From Verrucomicrobium sp. (GTDB lineage: Bacteria > Verrucomicrobiota > Verrucomicrobiia > Methylacidiphilales > UBA1321), in contig JAFIGT010000001.1 of assembly GCA_017849585.1 (NCBI GenBank), positions 19,791 through 83,790 on the forward strand: DNA of 64,000 bases, given 5' to 3'. Positions 17,742-26,755 of this stretch are shown in pieces. Every line of letters begins with the position of its first letter. Within the stretch, counting starts at the first letter, position 1. The position numbers and the translations under genes were made by a program. Below the pieces are notes generated by a model. The model worked only from the letters and a program-made list of their open reading frames with translations. It did no database searches and was not told the DNA's origin.

Positions 17742-18541
17742 AAAATTTCCTCCACCTGATCAAGTCGGTTCTGAATGCCCTGGAAATTCGACCACTTCTC
17801 ACGTTCAGAGCCATTTCTCACCTACCCAGTTTTGCCCGTGACTGGTCCCGATTAAATTCATTGCGGAGCAACTCGGACATCTGGCCGCTGGGTGAACTAC
17901 GTCCCTGCCTGACCGATTTCGATCAAGAATCCGGCCAGGCAACTGGAGACTATTTTCATCAGGATCTATACGTGGCTCAGAAAATCTACGAACGCCGCCC
18001 GATCCGTCACGTCGACGTCGGATCGCGTATCGATGGTTTTGTCGCCCATGTTGCCAGCTTCCGCCAGATCGAAGTTCTCGACATTCGGCCATTAATCTCA
18101 AAAGTTCCGCACATCCAGTTCTCTCAACTAGATCTGATGCAACCGCTCCCTCCCGAACGATTGAGTTGCTGCGACTCTCTTTCCTGCTTGCATACTCTGG
18201 AACATTTCGGATTGGGCCGATATAGCGATACAATTGACCCCAATGGCTATAAGATCGGTTTTGCTCATCTCGTGCAACTCCTCAAGCCTGCAGGCATCTT
18301 CTACTTCTCAGTCCCCATCGGCCCGCAACGCATTGAATTCAATGCGCACCGCGTATTTTCCATTCAGCATCTACTCGATTTATTCCAGCAGTATTCACTG
18401 GAAATTCTGCGATTTTCCTATGTGAACGATGCGGGAGATTTAATCGCCGATGCACTACTCTCCCCCGATCTGATCCAGAACAATTGCCATGTCCATTATG
18501 GCTGTGGCATCTTCGAGCTCAGAAAAACATCCACCCAATAG
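17738..18541 (+). CDS. DUF268-type methyltransferase-like protein
   Basis: A 267-residue protein with a SAM-fold start HVDVGSRIDGFVAHVASF, an acidic second strand VLDIRPL, DLMQPLPPERLSCCDSLSCLHTLEHFGLGRYSD and LLKPAGIFYFSVPIGPQRIEFNAHRVFS. The HTLEHFGLGRYGD-like string is the hallmark of the DUF268 family, found next to glycosyltransferases in capsule and O-antigen loci. It starts inside the last codon of the GT11-like gene (ATGA overlap) and the GT2 gene follows 8 bases after its stop, so translation is probably coupled. Substrate unknown. Confidence 0.75.
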   Translation: MKNFLHLIKSVLNALEIRPLLTFRAISHLPSFARDWSRLNSLRSNSDIWPLGELRPCLTDFDQESGQATGDYFHQDLYVAQKIYERRPIRHVDVGSRIDGFVAHVASFRQIEVLDIRPLISKVPHIQFSQLDLMQPLPPERLSCCDSLSCLHTLEHFGLGRYSDTIDPNGYKIGFAHLVQLLKPAGIFYFSVPIGPQRIEFNAHRVFSIQHLLDLFQQYSLEILRFSYVNDAGDLIADALLSPDLIQNNCHVHYGCGIFELRKTSTQ

Positions 18542-18549
18542 AGAGTACC

Positions 18550-19431
18550 ATGTCCACATCCTCTCCACTTTTTTCGGTGTGCATCCCTGTCTACAACGGA
18601 GAAAAATTCATCCGTGCCGCCATCGATTCCGTATTGGCGCAGACGTTCACGGACTGGGAACTCGTTGTGGTCGACGACGCCAGCACGGACAAAACCTGGG
18701 AGATCCTGCAGGAGTACCAATCCCATCCGAATATTCATCTCGGACGCAATGAGCGGAATTCTGGCGTCGGTCATACCTGCAATCAATGCCTGAAGTTTAC
18801 TTCGGGTCACTGGATGGCACTACTCGCCGCCGATGACGCTTATCTCCCTCACGCATTGGAAATCATGCACCGTGAAATTTCCAAACGACCAAAAATGGCC
18901 GTCTGGATTCATGCCCAGTTATGTCATGGAATGGACCGGGAACCATCCATACCACGAGTTTTTACGCAGCCTCGTGAAATGCGCGCCCAGGAATTCGCAG
19001 AACGGCTCTACTTGCGAGGCGGCTGCTTTGGCGTAATGAGCAGTTTTGCCTGCGATCTCGATTGCTATCGAAAGACATGCACGCATTTGTTCTGGGAAAA
19101 CACACCTCATACGGACGGCGATTTTTGGATGCGACTGATGCTCCAAAATCTGAACCGGACTGCCTTCTATACCCCCGAAGTACTGGTCAAAGTCCTGATC
19201 CACAACAATTCGCTCAGCTTATCGGAGGAAGCCGCAGGTCGGGAAATCACTGAAATCTTTAATGCTACAGCGAATTCAGCTACAGCACCCTGGCGTCGCA
19301 CCGTGCAGTTACGTCAATTCGCTCGAATGATCTGGGTCTGGCTCAAGTATTTCCACCGCATTCCCCGAAATCGGAAAGATTGCCTCATCCGACCATGCCA
19401 GATACTCCTGAGGGAAATCACTAGATTCTAG
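18550..19431 (+). CDS. Glycosyltransferase family 2
   Basis: A 293-residue GT-A enzyme: FSVCIPVYNGEKFIRAAIDSVLAQ at the N-terminus, the VVVDDASTDKTWE nucleotide-sugar site, and the DDAYLPHALE region supplying the DxD-like metal ligand (LAADDAY). No membrane helix. I chose the ATG at 18550 (MSTSSPLFSV), with GAGAG just upstream; a longer frame would overlap the DUF268 gene. It is the last gene of the GT11-like/DUF268/GT2 unit and converges on plsC. Confidence 0.88.
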   Translation: MSTSSPLFSVCIPVYNGEKFIRAAIDSVLAQTFTDWELVVVDDASTDKTWEILQEYQSHPNIHLGRNERNSGVGHTCNQCLKFTSGHWMALLAADDAYLPHALEIMHREISKRPKMAVWIHAQLCHGMDREPSIPRVFTQPREMRAQEFAERLYLRGGCFGVMSSFACDLDCYRKTCTHLFWENTPHTDGDFWMRLMLQNLNRTAFYTPEVLVKVLIHNNSLSLSEEAAGREITEIFNATANSATAPWRRTVQLRQFARMIWVWLKYFHRIPRNRKDCLIRPCQILLREITRF

Positions 19432-19439
19432 CCAGCCTT

Positions 19440-20039
19440 TTATTCCAGCTTCCCTATCTCTTCCATCATCCGCTTCGCGAGCGCTTCGTAATCTTCCTTG
19501 CCGAGCCCTTTTCCGGAGGGCGGCAGGAACGGTTTGCCGATCACGATCCGCAGCGGGTGATAAGTCAGCATTTTGTGATGACGCGACAGTGCTTCAAACG
19601 TACCAAAAACCCGCACCGGCAGAATCGGCACTTGCGCTTTGCACGCGACAAAACCCGCGCCCGATTCCGCTGCCTGCAGCGAACCATCCGGGCTGCGCGT
19701 GCCCTCAGGAAAGAGGAGCACCATCTCGCCGTCCTTCAGCATATTGATGATGCGCCGCAGTCCGGGCAGATCGGCATTGTCGCGATCAATCGGCAACGAA
19801 TTGCAATGCGGCAGGAGCCAGTCCATGACCGGCGGCTTGAACAGGGTTTTGCGTGCGAGGAAATACATCTCGCGGCCAATGGCCCACCCGACCGTCGTGG
19901 GATCGAAAAAACTCACATGGTTCGACACAACGAGACAACCGCCCATCGGCACATTCTCCCGTCCCTCAATCCGCGCATGAAACAGATTGAGCGTGACGGC
20001 TTCAACGATCTTGTAGGCAAATCGGTAAAAGGGACGCAT
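19440..20039 (-). CDS. plsC: 1-acyl-sn-glycerol-3-phosphate acyltransferase
   Basis: A 199-residue membrane-associated enzyme adding the second acyl chain to make phosphatidic acid. Both catalytic blocks are present: NHVSFFD (the HX4D motif) and FPEGTRSPDG. The following KAQVPILPVRVFGTFEAL also matches the family. It is the last gene of the leftward run from hisC, beginning 16 bases after the GT39-like gene. A cmk-plsC association is common in bacteria; here a glycosyltransferase gene sits between them. Confidence 0.92.
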   Translation of the reverse strand: MRPFYRFAYKIVEAVTLNLFHARIEGRENVPMGGCLVVSNHVSFFDPTTVGWAIGREMYFLARKTLFKPPVMDWLLPHCNSLPIDRDNADLPGLRRIINMLKDGEMVLLFPEGTRSPDGSLQAAESGAGFVACKAQVPILPVRVFGTFEALSRHHKMLTYHPLRIVIGKPFLPPSGKGLGKEDYEALAKRMMEEIGKLE

Positions 20040-20055
20040 GAACTGAACTCCGTAC

Positions 20056-22086
20056 TTATTGCAGTAAAACTTGAGCCGGTTCCACGAGCGGAATCGGTCC
20101 GCTCAAGGCCGCGCGCAAATCCTCGGCGCTGAGTTGATAAACAAAAATGGAATGATTGATGTTCGCCAGCGGCTTGCGGTCCTGGGTCCGCAGCCAGGCA
20201 CACAGCCGCGCCACGCGCAGGCGGGGAAATTCCACCAGCAGCTTTTGCACTCCCTGCGCCGAATAACGCGCCTCCAGTTGCCGCATCGCCTCCGGATTTT
20301 TCTCCGCTGCCTGAATCTCCTTCATGATCGCGGACTGCGCTTGATACGCCTGCTCATAACGCGAGGACCACGGGCCGTAGCAGTACAAATACACGCCCTG
20401 CAAATGCGTCACGCTGACGGCATACAACCCCGGCAACAAGGGCGGTACCGGCCCGATCGGCACGCGGTCGGTGAAGCCCGGCAATTGCGTCGCCTGGATT
20501 TTGTAATACTCCGGCCGGGCCATGCCAAAATAGAGCAAATACACCGGCGTCTTGCCGTCTTCGTAGCCCTTCTCGTGCAGCCAGTCTTTCAGCGCGGGCA
20601 AATCCTGTCCCCAGTCGAGCGAGCTATCGACGAGATGCCGGTAACCATTCGCAGGACCACCGGCGAACTCATTGAAATAGGTCAGGTAATTCGGACTCAC
20701 CGCCACCGACTCCGCCACATGCCATGCCAGCAAAACCGCCACAACCGCGCCCACCCAGCGGGTCCGCTGCGTGAACCACGCACCCGCCGCACCAGCAAAA
20801 ATAAAGAGCGGCGCATACAGCGGCAGCAAATGCCGGTGGCCGATGTTCAAATTGCTCGTCAGCGAAAAGGCTCCATAAAAGAAAACCAGAATCGAGAGCG
20901 GCGCCGTGGCGTAAAGTCGTCCCAAAAAATACGCGCGCGCCTCGGCACTCGATTTCCGGCGAATCGCCCAGATAAACGCCACCACGGCCAGTACCAGTAC
21001 GATCAGAAAAGGAATCGTTTCCTTCACGCTGAAGGCATAAGGGAAAAAGTTTTTGAAACCGACGAGACTGAACTCCCCATTGAGAAAACTCTGCCGCGCC
21101 CCGCTCATGCGCGAGACCATGGCCGCGCCAAACAGGTACGACTCCGGGAACCATTGACCGATCCGCAGCCAACCGACCACGTCGCTCACAAAACCCGGCT
21201 TCGCCAGGGCGTACTCCCACCCGCCGGGAAAAAGCCGATCGATGCCGTACGTTCCCGTCGCAAATGCCGAGTAGCGGAAACCAAATGCGGCCCAGATCAG
21301 CAACCACACCACAATCACCTGTGCCAGAATTACGCCGCCGAAGATCAACAACTTCGCCGACATCCTGCGCACCGGATGCTTCTCCATTCCCTGCACCGCC
21401 AACGGCTCCGGATTGCGCAAACGCACGAGCAACAACATCAAGCCCATCGGGATGATCAATACGCCGGAAATCTTCGACAAAAACAACCCCGCCAACGCCG
21501 CCGCGCTCAGCGCCACATTCCATCCATCGACCCGGTGCAGCACGCGCCACAGCGCTCCCATCGCCGCGAGGAAAAAGAAACTGACCATCATATCCGACGC
21601 CACCAGCGGACCGTGCGCCAGGATCGTCGGACAGAAAGCAAAAAGCGCCACGCTCACCAACGCCCCCACCGCGCCGAAAAGCGAGCGCGACCACACATAA
21701 ATAATCGCGCCAGTCGCCACAATGAGCAGCGCCATCATCGCCCGGCCACTGTAGAGCAGCGCATCGGCATCGTTGCCGACCTGAAAGAATAATTGATCCG
21801 CGATGTTGTACACGTTCGAAACGTGCCACTCGTCCTGATTTGTGCTCGGAAACCGGTCGTTGCGCCACAGCGATGGCAGGGCCGCCCAGCGCTGCGACAG
21901 ATTGCCATTGTCCGGCACCAACCGGTAATCGTCCTTCAACCAGATGCCGTAGCCCCCGGCCAGATGCCCGATCTCGTCGAACGTGACCGATTTATGCGCC
22001 ACGCCGAACAGCGCCATCGCGTATGCGGCGAGCAAAAGAAAACCGGCCAGATAGGGTGATTTGAAAAATCGTTCCAGCCGGTTCAT
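20056..22086 (-). CDS. GT39/ArnT-like membrane glycosyltransferase
   Basis: A 676-residue GT-C protein with about ten or more membrane helices. The first periplasmic loop carries the catalytic pair Asp37-Glu38 in SVTFDEIGHLAGGY, as in protein O-mannosyltransferases and ArnT. The C-terminal soluble part contains DSSLDWGQDLPALKDWLHEKG and PEYYKIQA, a pattern common in such proteins from Planctomycetes and Verrucomicrobia. It likely uses a polyprenyl-phosphate sugar to modify a protein or lipid in the periplasm. It lies between cmk (18 bases upstream) and plsC (16 bases downstream), so it is operon-borne. Acceptor unknown. Confidence 0.82.
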   Translation of the reverse strand: MNRLERFFKSPYLAGFLLLAAYAMALFGVAHKSVTFDEIGHLAGGYGIWLKDDYRLVPDNGNLSQRWAALPSLWRNDRFPSTNQDEWHVSNVYNIADQLFFQVGNDADALLYSGRAMMALLIVATGAIIYVWSRSLFGAVGALVSVALFAFCPTILAHGPLVASDMMVSFFFLAAMGALWRVLHRVDGWNVALSAAALAGLFLSKISGVLIIPMGLMLLLVRLRNPEPLAVQGMEKHPVRRMSAKLLIFGGVILAQVIVVWLLIWAAFGFRYSAFATGTYGIDRLFPGGWEYALAKPGFVSDVVGWLRIGQWFPESYLFGAAMVSRMSGARQSFLNGEFSLVGFKNFFPYAFSVKETIPFLIVLVLAVVAFIWAIRRKSSAEARAYFLGRLYATAPLSILVFFYGAFSLTSNLNIGHRHLLPLYAPLFIFAGAAGAWFTQRTRWVGAVVAVLLAWHVAESVAVSPNYLTYFNEFAGGPANGYRHLVDSSLDWGQDLPALKDWLHEKGYEDGKTPVYLLYFGMARPEYYKIQATQLPGFTDRVPIGPVPPLLPGLYAVSVTHLQGVYLYCYGPWSSRYEQAYQAQSAIMKEIQAAEKNPEAMRQLEARYSAQGVQKLLVEFPRLRVARLCAWLRTQDRKPLANINHSIFVYQLSAEDLRAALSGPIPLVEPAQVLLQ

Positions 22087-22104
22087 ACCCGTGTCCTTTG
22101 CGGT

Positions 22105-22752
22105 TTACTTCACCGGCTTCATGCCGACGCGCTTCACCTGCTCGATCGCCTGCCCCACCACTTCGGCCACGCCGAGATAGCTGCTGTCGATCAGGAAGGC
22201 ATCCTCCGCCCGCGCCAAAGGCGACGCCGCGCGCGCGCGATCTTCCTTGTCCCGCTTGGCGATCACATCCGCCTCGCCCTGCTTGTTGCGGCGTGCCTCA
22301 CGCACGGCCGGGTCAGCATCGATGAAAAGTTTGCACGGCGACTTTGGAAACACCACCGTGCCGATATCGCGCCCTTCCATGACGAGCGGAGCCTGCGCCG
22401 CCAGCGCCTGTTGCGCCGCCACCAGAATCTGGCGCACGAGTGGCACCGAGGCCACCTTCGAAACGGCATCATTCACACGACCATCGCGCACATGCGGCAA
22501 CGGATCCACACCATCGATACGGAAGAACGTCTCACCATCCTTCACCCAGCACTCAGTCTTGGCCTGCTTGATGGCCGCTTCGACCGCCGCCGGTTCCAGG
22601 ATATTGACACCCTTTTCAAGCATCCACCAGGTGACCGCACGATACATCACCCCGGTATTCACGTAGGTATAACCCAACTGCGCGGCGATTTCCTTCGCCA
22701 CGGTGCTTTTGCCTGACGCCGCAGGCCCATCGATTGCGATCACTGGATACAT
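22105..22752 (-). CDS. cmk: Cytidylate kinase
   Basis: A 215-residue kinase forming CDP or dCDP from CMP or dCMP. The P-loop GPAASGKST lies at residues 9-17, VNTGVMYRAVTW forms the CMP site, and LVMEGRDIGTVVFP, AREARRNKQ-like and RDKEDRARAASPL (lid) are all as in the family. The ATG at 22752 has no Shine-Dalgarno; instead a heptad repeat begins 8 bases before it. It follows aroA by 63 bases in the leftward operon. Confidence 0.95.
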   Translation of the reverse strand: MYPVIAIDGPAASGKSTVAKEIAAQLGYTYVNTGVMYRAVTWWMLEKGVNILEPAAVEAAIKQAKTECWVKDGETFFRIDGVDPLPHVRDGRVNDAVSKVASVPLVRQILVAAQQALAAQAPLVMEGRDIGTVVFPKSPCKLFIDADPAVREARRNKQGEADVIAKRDKEDRARAASPLARAEDAFLIDSSYLGVAEVVGQAIEQVKRVGMKPVK

Positions 22753-22759
22753 AAATTTA

Positions 22760-22794
22760 AGTCAAACTTCCAAAGTTAAAGGTCAAAACGAAAG
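22760..22794 (-). repeat. Degenerate heptad repeat (family B), five units, in front of cmk
   Basis: On the plus strand the 35 bases fall into five 7-base units beginning AGTCAAA and ending GGTCAAA, ACGAAAG; units two and three are AGT/CTT variants. The last two-unit ending matches the copy at 28935-28969, and both copies stand exactly 8 bases from the downstream start codon, in the same orientation to the gene. No inverted partner is present because aroA begins at once. Confidence 0.75.
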
Positions 22795-22815
22795 GCCGGA
22801 GCTCGAAGTCCCAAA

Positions 22816-24192
22816 TTACTTTCCATCGCCGCCGGACTTCGCCATCCGCATGACCGAGTCCGTCATCGAACCGAGTCGCACCGAAGTCTGATCCGTGAGT
22901 TCATTCAAGTCCTTCACGAAGGTCGGGTACGACGTCGCGATGCAACCCGTGTCCACGATGCGGGTCGGCCCCTGTGCGAACAGCGCCAGAATCGCGCACG
23001 ACATCGCCACGCGATGATCGCCAAAACTCTTTACCTGCGCTCCCGTCAACTTCGCGCCGCCCTGAATGATCATACCATCCGGCTTTTCCTCCACCGGCAC
23101 GCCAAAGGCGCGCAGGCATTCTGCCATCGCGGCGATGCGATCGGTTTCTTTCACGCGCAATTCCTCCGCGTTCGAAATCACCGTCTCGCCTTCCGCCAAC
23201 GCGGCAGCCACCGCGAGAATCGGTAATTCATCAATCACATTGGCGATCTCGTCGCCGCCGATCTGCGTGCCCTTCAACTGACGGCCCACCACCTGCAACG
23301 TGCCGTACGGCTCCGCCACATTGGCTTCCACCGTCTCGCGAATCTGCCCGCCCATGCGCAACAGGACGCTGAGCAAACCGGTACGCGTCGGGTTCAAGCC
23401 GAGCTGCGTGATCGTCAACGCCGCGCCGGGCATCGCCGCCGCCGCCACGATCCAGAAGGCCGCCGACGAGAAATCGCCCGGTACCAGCAAATCATTTCCG
23501 TGCAGCGTCGTCCCGCCGAGAATGCGCAACGTGCGTCCCTCCTTGGCGAGGGGCGCATGGAAATGATCGAACAATCGCTCGGTGTGATCGCGGCTCTGCG
23601 TCGGCTCGGTAACGGACGTTGCTCCGCTGGCGAAAAGACCCGCCAGCAACAAACACGTCTTCAACTGCGCGCTCGCAATCGGTGATTGATAATCGATGCC
23701 TTTGAGCGGTCGGCCATTGATCTGCAGCGGCGCGCAACCCTTCGGTCCCTCGCCCTTGATATCCGCGCCCATCTTGGCCAGCGGATCAATGATGCGCTTC
23801 ATCGGACGACCCGACAGTGAACGGTCCCCGAACAGCACCGAGCGGAACGATTGCCCCGCCAGCACCCCCGCGAGCAAACGCATCGCCGTGCCGGAGTTGC
23901 CGCAATCGATCGGCTCGAACGTGGGACGCAGCTTTCCACCCACGCCATGCACCAGCAACGTCGTGCGATCGATCACCTCGATCGAACAACCCAGCGCCTG
24001 CATCGCCGCGAGCGTGCACAGGCAATCTTCCCCGGGTAAAAAATTCGTGATGTGACTCGGCCCATCGGCGAGCCCGCCAAAGATGACAGCGCGGTGGGAG
24101 ATGCTCTTATCCCCCGGCATGCGCACTTCGCCCTCAATGCGGCGCGAGGGTTGCACGACCAGAACCTGTTCCGAATGTCCGTTGGAGCTCAT
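22816..24192 (-). CDS. aroA: 3-phosphoshikimate 1-carboxyvinyltransferase (EPSP synthase)
   Basis: A 458-residue shikimate pathway enzyme joining PEP and shikimate-3-phosphate. Visible: GDKSISHRAVIFGGLADG near the N-terminus, DCGNSGTAMRLLAGVLAG, FGDRSLSGRPMKRIIDPL, and the second-domain LRVKETDRIAAMAECLRAFG and SFGDHRVAMSCAILA. Length and both domains are complete. It stands between tyrA (21 bases upstream) and cmk in one leftward operon with hisC. Confidence 0.96.
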   Translation of the reverse strand: MSSNGHSEQVLVVQPSRRIEGEVRMPGDKSISHRAVIFGGLADGPSHITNFLPGEDCLCTLAAMQALGCSIEVIDRTTLLVHGVGGKLRPTFEPIDCGNSGTAMRLLAGVLAGQSFRSVLFGDRSLSGRPMKRIIDPLAKMGADIKGEGPKGCAPLQINGRPLKGIDYQSPIASAQLKTCLLLAGLFASGATSVTEPTQSRDHTERLFDHFHAPLAKEGRTLRILGGTTLHGNDLLVPGDFSSAAFWIVAAAAMPGAALTITQLGLNPTRTGLLSVLLRMGGQIRETVEANVAEPYGTLQVVGRQLKGTQIGGDEIANVIDELPILAVAAALAEGETVISNAEELRVKETDRIAAMAECLRAFGVPVEEKPDGMIIQGGAKLTGAQVKSFGDHRVAMSCAILALFAQGPTRIVDTGCIATSYPTFVKDLNELTDQTSVRLGSMTDSVMRMAKSGGDGK

Positions 24193-24213
24193 AATTAAAC
24201 GTAATCGCGCGGC

Positions 24214-25065
24214 CTATTTTTTCTGACCACCCAATTGGCAGCGCACATGGTTGGCTTGGGCGAGCAGTTCATGCAATCCTTTTTCATCCCCCGATTGCAA
24301 TTGGGTCCGGGCCTGTTCCAGCGTGGAAATCAACCGTCCCAGCACCGATTCCAGCGCCGTGCGATTGGAGAGCAAAATATCGGTCCACATCGGAGGCGGA
24401 CCCGCCGCCACGCGCGTGGTATCGCGAAAACCGTTTCCGATCAGAGCCAGACTCTCCGTGCTCGCCGACTGCACCAGCGCCGCCGCCACGAGATGCGGCA
24501 GGTGGCTGATCTGCGCGACGAGTTGATCGTGCACCAGCGGATCGAGCGACAGCACCCGGCAGCCAAGCGCGGTCCACAATTGCGTGGCAATCTCCACCGC
24601 TTGCAGATCCGTGTTTTCCGTCGGCGTGACGATTGAAACCGAGCGCTCGAAAAGATCGGCGCGCGCGGCGGCGAATCCCGCTTGCTCGCTGCCCGCCATC
24701 GGGTGACTACCCACCCAGCGAGCCTTACCATGGAAAAGCGGTTCGAGCGCTTGCACGACGCAGCCCTTCACACTACCCACGTCGGTCACGACCGCAAACG
24801 GATCGAGCGCGGGTGAAATTGTCTCCGCCAGCGACGGCATGGCTCCTATAGGTGTACAGAAAATCACCACTTCCGCATCTTCCACCGCCTGCCGCGGATC
24901 CGTGAACATCTGATCAGTCACCCCGGCACGGCGCGCTCCTTCGAGCGACTGCTCGCTGCGACCGTAGAGCGAAATCTCCGCCGCCAGTTGGCGTTCGCGC
25001 AAGGCCAGTGCAATGGAACCGCCCAGCAATCCCGGCCCGAGGATGGCGACTTTCGAGAATTTCAT
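24214..25065 (-). CDS. tyrA: Prephenate dehydrogenase
   Basis: A 283-residue NAD(P)-dependent enzyme making 4-hydroxyphenylpyruvate (or arogenate product) for tyrosine. The Rossmann start VAILGPGLLGGSIALAL (Gly10, Gly12, Gly15) is followed by VIFCTPIGAMPSL, VTDVGSVKGCV and WVGSHPMAGSEQAGFAAA, the family's active-site block. There is no chorismate mutase or ACT domain. It starts 18 bases after hisC. Arogenate versus prephenate preference cannot be read from sequence by eye. Confidence 0.93.
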   Translation of the reverse strand: MKFSKVAILGPGLLGGSIALALRERQLAAEISLYGRSEQSLEGARRAGVTDQMFTDPRQAVEDAEVVIFCTPIGAMPSLAETISPALDPFAVVTDVGSVKGCVVQALEPLFHGKARWVGSHPMAGSEQAGFAAARADLFERSVSIVTPTENTDLQAVEIATQLWTALGCRVLSLDPLVHDQLVAQISHLPHLVAAALVQSASTESLALIGNGFRDTTRVAAGPPPMWTDILLSNRTALESVLGRLISTLEQARTQLQSGDEKGLHELLAQANHVRCQLGGQKK

Positions 25066-25083
25066 CCGTGCTCCGATGTCCGG

Positions 25084-26193
25084 CTAGCCTTTGATGGCGG
25101 CGGGCAATTCCTCGAGGAAACGGTCGATCTGCTGCGGCGTGCCAATGCTCACACGAACGTGCTTCGGCAGACGGTAGCTGACCATCGAACGGACAATGAT
25201 GCCCTTCTTGAGCAAGCGATTGAAGACGCCCGCCGCATCGCCGACATCGACAAGCACAAAGTTTGCGTGCGAGGGGATGTAATTCAGTCCCATCTGCTTG
25301 AAAGCCGCTTCCATCTTCGCGCGACCTTCATCCGTGATCTGGCGCGTGCGCTTCTGGTGTTCGTCGTCCTTCAACGCGGCCAACGCCCCCACCTGGGCGA
25401 TCAGGTTGGCATTGAACGGCTGACGCGCGCGCTGCAGCAAGTCCGCCAGAGCGGCCGGTGCGAGACCATAACCGATGCGCAGACCCGCGAGGCCCTGAAT
25501 CTTGGAGAACGTCCGCATGAGGACGATCTTGTGGCCTTCCTTCACGTAACGAACCGTGTCGGGCGGATTCTCGAGAAACTCGTAGTACGCCTCGTCGAGC
25601 ACCGCGATGACATGCGAGGGCAATTTCTGGATGAACTCCTCAAGCGCCTCGTTACTCACGCGCGTGCCAGTCGGATTATTCGGGCTGGTGATAAACACGA
25701 GCCGCGTCTGCGGCTTGATCGCTTCCAGCATCAACTTCAGGTCGATCTGGAACGTACCGTCCGCGTTATCCTCAACCTTCGTGCAACGCAGTCCGAAGAG
25801 CTGCGCCATGAGTTCGTACACGGCGAAAGAGTTCTTCGACGTGATGACCTCATGCACGCCGGGCCGGGTGAAGGTGTGAAAAAGCAGCTCGATGATTTCA
25901 TTCGAACCGTTGCCAAGCACCACATTCTCGCGCGACAGGCCGAACTTCTCGGCAATGCCGTTGCGGAGATGATAGCCGCCACCATCCGGATAGAAATGGG
26001 ACTTGGAAAGGGCGTCCCGCATGGCGGCCACGGCCAGAGGCGACGGACCCAACGGATTTTCGTTCGATGCCAGCTTGATGATCGACGCCGGTTCTAGGCC
26101 CAATTCACGCGCCACGTCGTCAATTGGCTTTCCCGGTTCGTACGGCACCAAGTCCAGCAAGTCCTGGTTGGCTAAATCTCGGATATCAATCAT
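25084..26193 (-). CDS. hisC: Histidinol-phosphate aminotransferase
   Basis: A fold-type I PLP enzyme of 369 residues acting in histidine biosynthesis and possibly also on aromatic keto acids, which would suit its place before tyrA and aroA. Seen: KLASNENPLGPSPLAVAAM near the N-terminus, FITSPNNPTGTRVS, VLDEAYYEF, and the PLP-lysine segment MRTFSKIQGLAGLRIGYG. I chose the ATG at 26193 (MIDIRDLANQD) with GGAAG just upstream; the ATG at 26208 is a close alternative. It is the first gene of the leftward operon reaching plsC. Confidence 0.93.
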   Translation of the reverse strand: MIDIRDLANQDLLDLVPYEPGKPIDDVARELGLEPASIIKLASNENPLGPSPLAVAAMRDALSKSHFYPDGGGYHLRNGIAEKFGLSRENVVLGNGSNEIIELLFHTFTRPGVHEVITSKNSFAVYELMAQLFGLRCTKVEDNADGTFQIDLKLMLEAIKPQTRLVFITSPNNPTGTRVSNEALEEFIQKLPSHVIAVLDEAYYEFLENPPDTVRYVKEGHKIVLMRTFSKIQGLAGLRIGYGLAPAALADLLQRARQPFNANLIAQVGALAALKDDEHQKRTRQITDEGRAKMEAAFKQMGLNYIPSHANFVLVDVGDAAGVFNRLLKKGIIVRSMVSYRLPKHVRVSIGTPQQIDRFLEELPAAIKG

Positions 26194-26228
26194 GGAACTT
26201 CCGAGCATGCCGCACCCACCCCCCTTTG

Positions 26229-26250
26229 TCCAGCCAGCGTGAGGCTGGAC
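26229..26250. repeat. Palindrome upstream of hisC
   Basis: GTCCAGCC and GGCTGGAC arms around AGCGTGA form an 8-bp stem. The core resembles the CCAGCGTGACGCTGG palindromes elsewhere in the window (28321, 56730). It lies in the 78-94 base gap between the thioredoxin-like gene and hisC. Confidence 0.6.
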
Positions 26251-26286
26251 CCTGTATTATTGCCGAAAGAAGGTCCCTTTATCGGC

Positions 26287-26733
26287 CTACTTCATCTTTT
26301 CGATCTCTTGGATATAGACAGAGGGACCGCCCTCCATGTAACCGTCGATCCGGCCAATTTCCTTGCCCGTGCTGTCAAGCACGACAAGATTCGGGTAGCC
26401 ATTAATACCGTATTTCGCCTTCAAAGCCTGATTCTGCTTCTTGATATCATCAGACTGCATGCGTCCACGCGGGTAATCGAGCTCCACCAAGATCAGCTTT
26501 TGATCCGCATACTTCTCGAACTCCGAACGACTTAGCACATCCTCGTGGAGTTTCTTACACCACCCGCACCAATCCGAACCCGTGAAGAACAAAACCACCT
26601 TTTTGTTCTCCTTCTGCGCCAGCTCCAGCGCCCGCTCGTAATTTGTCTTCCACTCCGCCGCCGAAGCCATCATCAAGCCCAGCGTCAAAAACATGGCCAA
26701 CATCAGTTGCCATGGCTCTGGTGTTTTCCTCAT
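26287..26733 (-). CDS. Secreted thioredoxin-fold protein with CGWC motif (copy 2)
   Basis: A 148-residue exported protein: a signal peptide (about 1-25, LMLAMFLTLGLMMASAAEW) then a thioredoxin fold with FTGSDWCGWCKKLHEDV, the cis-Pro segment INGYPNLVVLDSTGKEIGRIDGYMEGG and a C-terminal helix. The active-site pair is Cys-Gly-Trp-Cys rather than the thioredoxin CGPC, as in the DUF255/thioredoxin-like periplasmic group. It is about half identical to the gene immediately upstream, so the two arose by tandem duplication. Probable role: periplasmic thiol-disulfide chemistry. Confidence 0.85.
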   Translation of the reverse strand: MRKTPEPWQLMLAMFLTLGLMMASAAEWKTNYERALELAQKENKKVVLFFTGSDWCGWCKKLHEDVLSRSEFEKYADQKLILVELDYPRGRMQSDDIKKQNQALKAKYGINGYPNLVVLDSTGKEIGRIDGYMEGGPSVYIQEIEKMK

Positions 26734-26755
26734 GATCTCCCCCTTTGGACTCCAC

